From CAJWKT01 sp964465375 (GTDB lineage: Bacteria > Pseudomonadota > Gammaproteobacteria > Steroidobacterales > Rariloculaceae), in the NCBI GenBank assembly GCA_964465375.1, contig CAYXIJ010000022.1:1-36117 (forward strand): DNA of 36,117 bases, read 5' to 3'. The notes below the pieces were generated by a model. It searched no databases, was not told where the DNA came from, and saw only the letters and a list, made by a program, of their open reading frames with translations. Positions 32,286 through 36,117 of the stretch are shown in pieces. The position numbers and the translations under genes were made by a program. Every line of letters starts with the position of its first letter. Position 1 is the first letter of the stretch.

Positions 32286-34040
32286 ATGAGCACGCGAATA
32301 CCTCAAGCCTTTATTGATGAGCTCACTGCCCGGGCCGATATCGTCGAGATCATCGGGGCCCGGGTACAGCTGAAAAAAGCGGGCAAAATCTACAAGGGAC
32401 TCTGCCCGTTCCACGAAGAAAAAACCCCATCCTTTACCGTCGAACCAAGCAAGGGTTTCTACCACTGCTTCGGTTGCGGCGCCCACGATACCGCGATCGG
32501 CTTTCTCATGAATTACGACAACCTCGGCTTCGTCGAGGCCGTGGAAGAACTTGCCGACAAGCTTGGGCTTGAGATGCCCACCTCTGAGGTCTCATCAGAC
32601 CCGGACCGGGACGACAAATATAATCTCTTCCGTATTCTCGGCGAGGCCGACCAGATCTACCGAAAAGCGCTCCGCGAAAACCAGGCCGCCATTAAGTACC
32701 TCCAGAAACGTGGCATCGATGGGGCTGCGGCGGGACGTTTTGCAATCGGCTACGCCCCAGAGGGATGGGACACGGTGCTGAAGGCGCTGGCACAGAATGA
32801 AGAACAGGTCGATGCGCTGATTAAAGCGGGACTGGTCATAGAGAATGAGGCCGGGCGCCGGTACGACCGGTTCAGAGACCGCGTCATGTTCCCGATCCGG
32901 GACCAGCGAGGACGTGTCATCGGCTTCGGCGGACGCGTCCTCGACAAGGGGGAACCGAAATATATGAACTCCCCTGAGACACCGGTTTTCCATAAGGGAC
33001 GGGCCCTGTATGGGCTACACGAGGCGCGGCAGCACCCCGGTCGGGCCCGTGAAATTGTCGTTGTGGAAGGCTACCTGGATGTTGTGAGCCTGGCTCAGCA
33101 TGGCATTGAGCCTGCGGTAGCTACCCTGGGCACAGCCACCACAACCGATCATATCCGCCAGCTCACGCGGCTCTCGGACCGGGTAATTTTCTGTTTTGAC
33201 GGCGACCGGGCAGGCCGGGCCGCGGCCTGGAGGGCCGCGGAAAATGCCCTTCCACACGCGGGTGGTCAGGTGGAGCTCGTCTTTCTTCTTATGCCCGAGG
33301 GCGAGGACCCGGACTCCCTGGTTCGCCTTAAAGGCGCCGAGGCTTTTAAAAAACTTCTCTCTGATGCGTTACCACTGTCGAGTTTTCTTGTCGGGGAACT
33401 GGTGGCACAGGTTGAGCTGGGAAACGTAGATGGCCGCTCAAAGCTCGCTGCACTTGCGAAACCGGTGCTCGGGAAAATCTCCGAGGGTGTGTACCGTGAG
33501 CTTCTGGTTGGGCAACTTGCTGAGAAAATCGGCATCACCCAGGACCGTTTCGAGGCCCTGGTCCTGGCCGAAAAAACCCAGCCCTTGCCGACAAAACTTG
33601 CCCCCTCAATCAAACACGGCCGACCCAGCCTGGTCCGCCAGGCGATCGGGTTGCTCCTTCATTTTCCGGGAACAGCCAGCCAGATAGGGCCCGTAGAGGG
33701 CCTTGAGAAAGTGAACCAACCGGGTATTGGGTTGTTGATACGAATCCTTGAAATAGCCAGGGACAACCCTCAAATCAATACCGGTGGGTTGCTGGAACGA
33801 TTCCGTGAAGACCCGAACGGGCGCCACCTGGGCGAGCTCGCCAAAGAACCCGCGCTGGATGATGCCGAGACCGCACCCAGGATACTGATGGACAGCCTAG
33901 GAAGGATCGTTGCAAACCACCGCAAGGAGCGCCTGAGCTTACTGCTCGGGCGCAGGTCAGAGCTTAATGAGGACGAGGAGGCTGAGCTGAAGACACTGCT
34001 CCGGACCCCGGAAAAAAAGCCTGATGATAGAGTCTCTTAG
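32286..34040 (+). CDS. dnaG: DNA primase
   Basis: Makes RNA primers for the replication fork. It has 584 residues from the ATG at 32286, with AGAGGG eight bases upstream; a GTG three codons earlier is less likely. The N-terminal zinc ribbon has ligands Cys40, His43, Cys61 and Cys64 (LCPFHEEKTPSF, HCFGCG). The TOPRIM core has Glu261 in VVEGYLDVV and Asp305/Asp307 in CFDGDRAG. The C-terminal helicase-binding region runs to the end. It is the third gene of the operon; 95 bp separate it from yqeY, with no clear own promoter. Confidence 0.97.
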   Translation: MSTRIPQAFIDELTARADIVEIIGARVQLKKAGKIYKGLCPFHEEKTPSFTVEPSKGFYHCFGCGAHDTAIGFLMNYDNLGFVEAVEELADKLGLEMPTSEVSSDPDRDDKYNLFRILGEADQIYRKALRENQAAIKYLQKRGIDGAAAGRFAIGYAPEGWDTVLKALAQNEEQVDALIKAGLVIENEAGRRYDRFRDRVMFPIRDQRGRVIGFGGRVLDKGEPKYMNSPETPVFHKGRALYGLHEARQHPGRAREIVVVEGYLDVVSLAQHGIEPAVATLGTATTTDHIRQLTRLSDRVIFCFDGDRAGRAAAWRAAENALPHAGGQVELVFLLMPEGEDPDSLVRLKGAEAFKKLLSDALPLSSFLVGELVAQVELGNVDGRSKLAALAKPVLGKISEGVYRELLVGQLAEKIGITQDRFEALVLAEKTQPLPTKLAPSIKHGRPSLVRQAIGLLLHFPGTASQIGPVEGLEKVNQPGIGLLIRILEIARDNPQINTGGLLERFREDPNGRHLGELAKEPALDDAETAPRILMDSLGRIVANHRKERLSLLLGRRSELNEDEEAELKTLLRTPEKKPDDRVS

Positions 34041-34133
34041 TTGCAATAAACGGGCGCCTCTTCTAGCCTGCTTATGCCCATTTCGGTATATTAGGCGGTT
34101 GCTCGAAAAAGCCCCGCAAGGAACCCCAAATCT

Positions 34134-35963
<1,830 letters not shown>

Positions 35964-35970
35964 CCTCCCG

Positions 35971-35995
35971 CCCGAGGAGTAGCAACCGGGTTTTT
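35971..35995 (+). terminator. Weak candidate terminator after rpoD
   Basis: CCCG (35971-35974) pairs with CGGG (35987-35990) across a 12-base loop and is followed by TTTTT (35991-35995). The stem is only 4 bp, so this is a weak call; it is placed right after the rpoD stop. Confidence 0.35.
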
Positions 35996-36000
35996 CTTTG

Positions 36001-36020
36001 ACCGGCCAAACCGGGCCGGT
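36001..36020. other. G+C-rich stem-loop between rpoD and the tRNA gene
   Basis: ACCGGCC-AAACCG-GGCCGGT, a perfect 7-bp stem with a 6-base loop, 23 bases before the tRNA. A T-run lies before it on the plus strand, not after it. It may work with the weak terminator upstream, or be a processing signal if rpoD and the tRNA are co-transcribed. Confidence 0.5.
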
Positions 36021-36043
36021 TCCTGCTGGTAAGATAACGGCGT

Positions 36044-36117
<74 letters not shown>

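Overview
The window looks like ordinary chromosome from a free-living gammaproteobacterium. The evidence is the order rpsU-yqeY-dnaG-rpoD with tsaD divergent, the pcm-like/rhodanese/tolC cluster, a heptose kinase for LPS, HspQ, Mpl, a full bifunctional-length CCA enzyme with an HD domain, and a class II ribonucleotide reductase split into two genes as in Pseudomonas. I could not name a genus. No phage, transposase, integrase, CRISPR array, rRNA or replication origin is visible. Base composition rises from left to right: single 60-base lines counted by hand give 21/60 G+C inside rnd (from 9121) and 41/60 inside rpoD (from 35401).

Layout. (1) 1-6145, minus strand: central carbon genes tkt, gap, pgk and pyk, followed by a patatin-like lipase cut by the left edge. 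(2) 6358-8804, minus strand: rubredoxin (54 residues, short and easily missed), hspQ, mpl and a small membrane protein. (3) 8828-14141: rnd, adk (convergent with rnd), then PPi-dependent phosphofructokinase and a membrane proton-pumping pyrophosphatase. (4) 14361-16801: an isoaspartate-methyltransferase-like protein, a rhodanese and a TolC-type outer-membrane channel; hldE is convergent. (5) 18304-21500: nrdJa-nrdJb with a strong promoter, NrdR boxes and an elaborate terminator. (6) 21851-28539: a DegP/MucD protease, an NDUFA9-type epimerase, a lipoprotein aminopeptidase, cca, uppP and a MidA-type methyltransferase. (7) 28649-31379: a pteridine reductase facing folK, folB and tsaD. (8) 31458-36117: the macromolecular-synthesis operon (rpsU, yqeY, dnaG, rpoD) and a CAT-anticodon tRNA at the right edge.

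How they fit. The left cluster supplies the lower glycolytic/Calvin-type steps. pfp and hppA recycle pyrophosphate, one using PPi to phosphorylate fructose 6-phosphate and the other coupling PPi to proton pumping, so PPi seems to be an energy currency here. This pairing is known from methanotrophs and other gammaproteobacteria. The nrdJ genes show NrdR control in cis. The folate genes sit together, with the reductase on the opposite strand.

I did not find a clearly new multi-gene system. The best unexplained signals are non-coding: the nested double hairpin with two T-runs after nrdJb, the long dyad-rich nrdJa-degP intergenic region with two NrdR boxes 178 bp apart, and the competing inverted repeats upstream of tkt.
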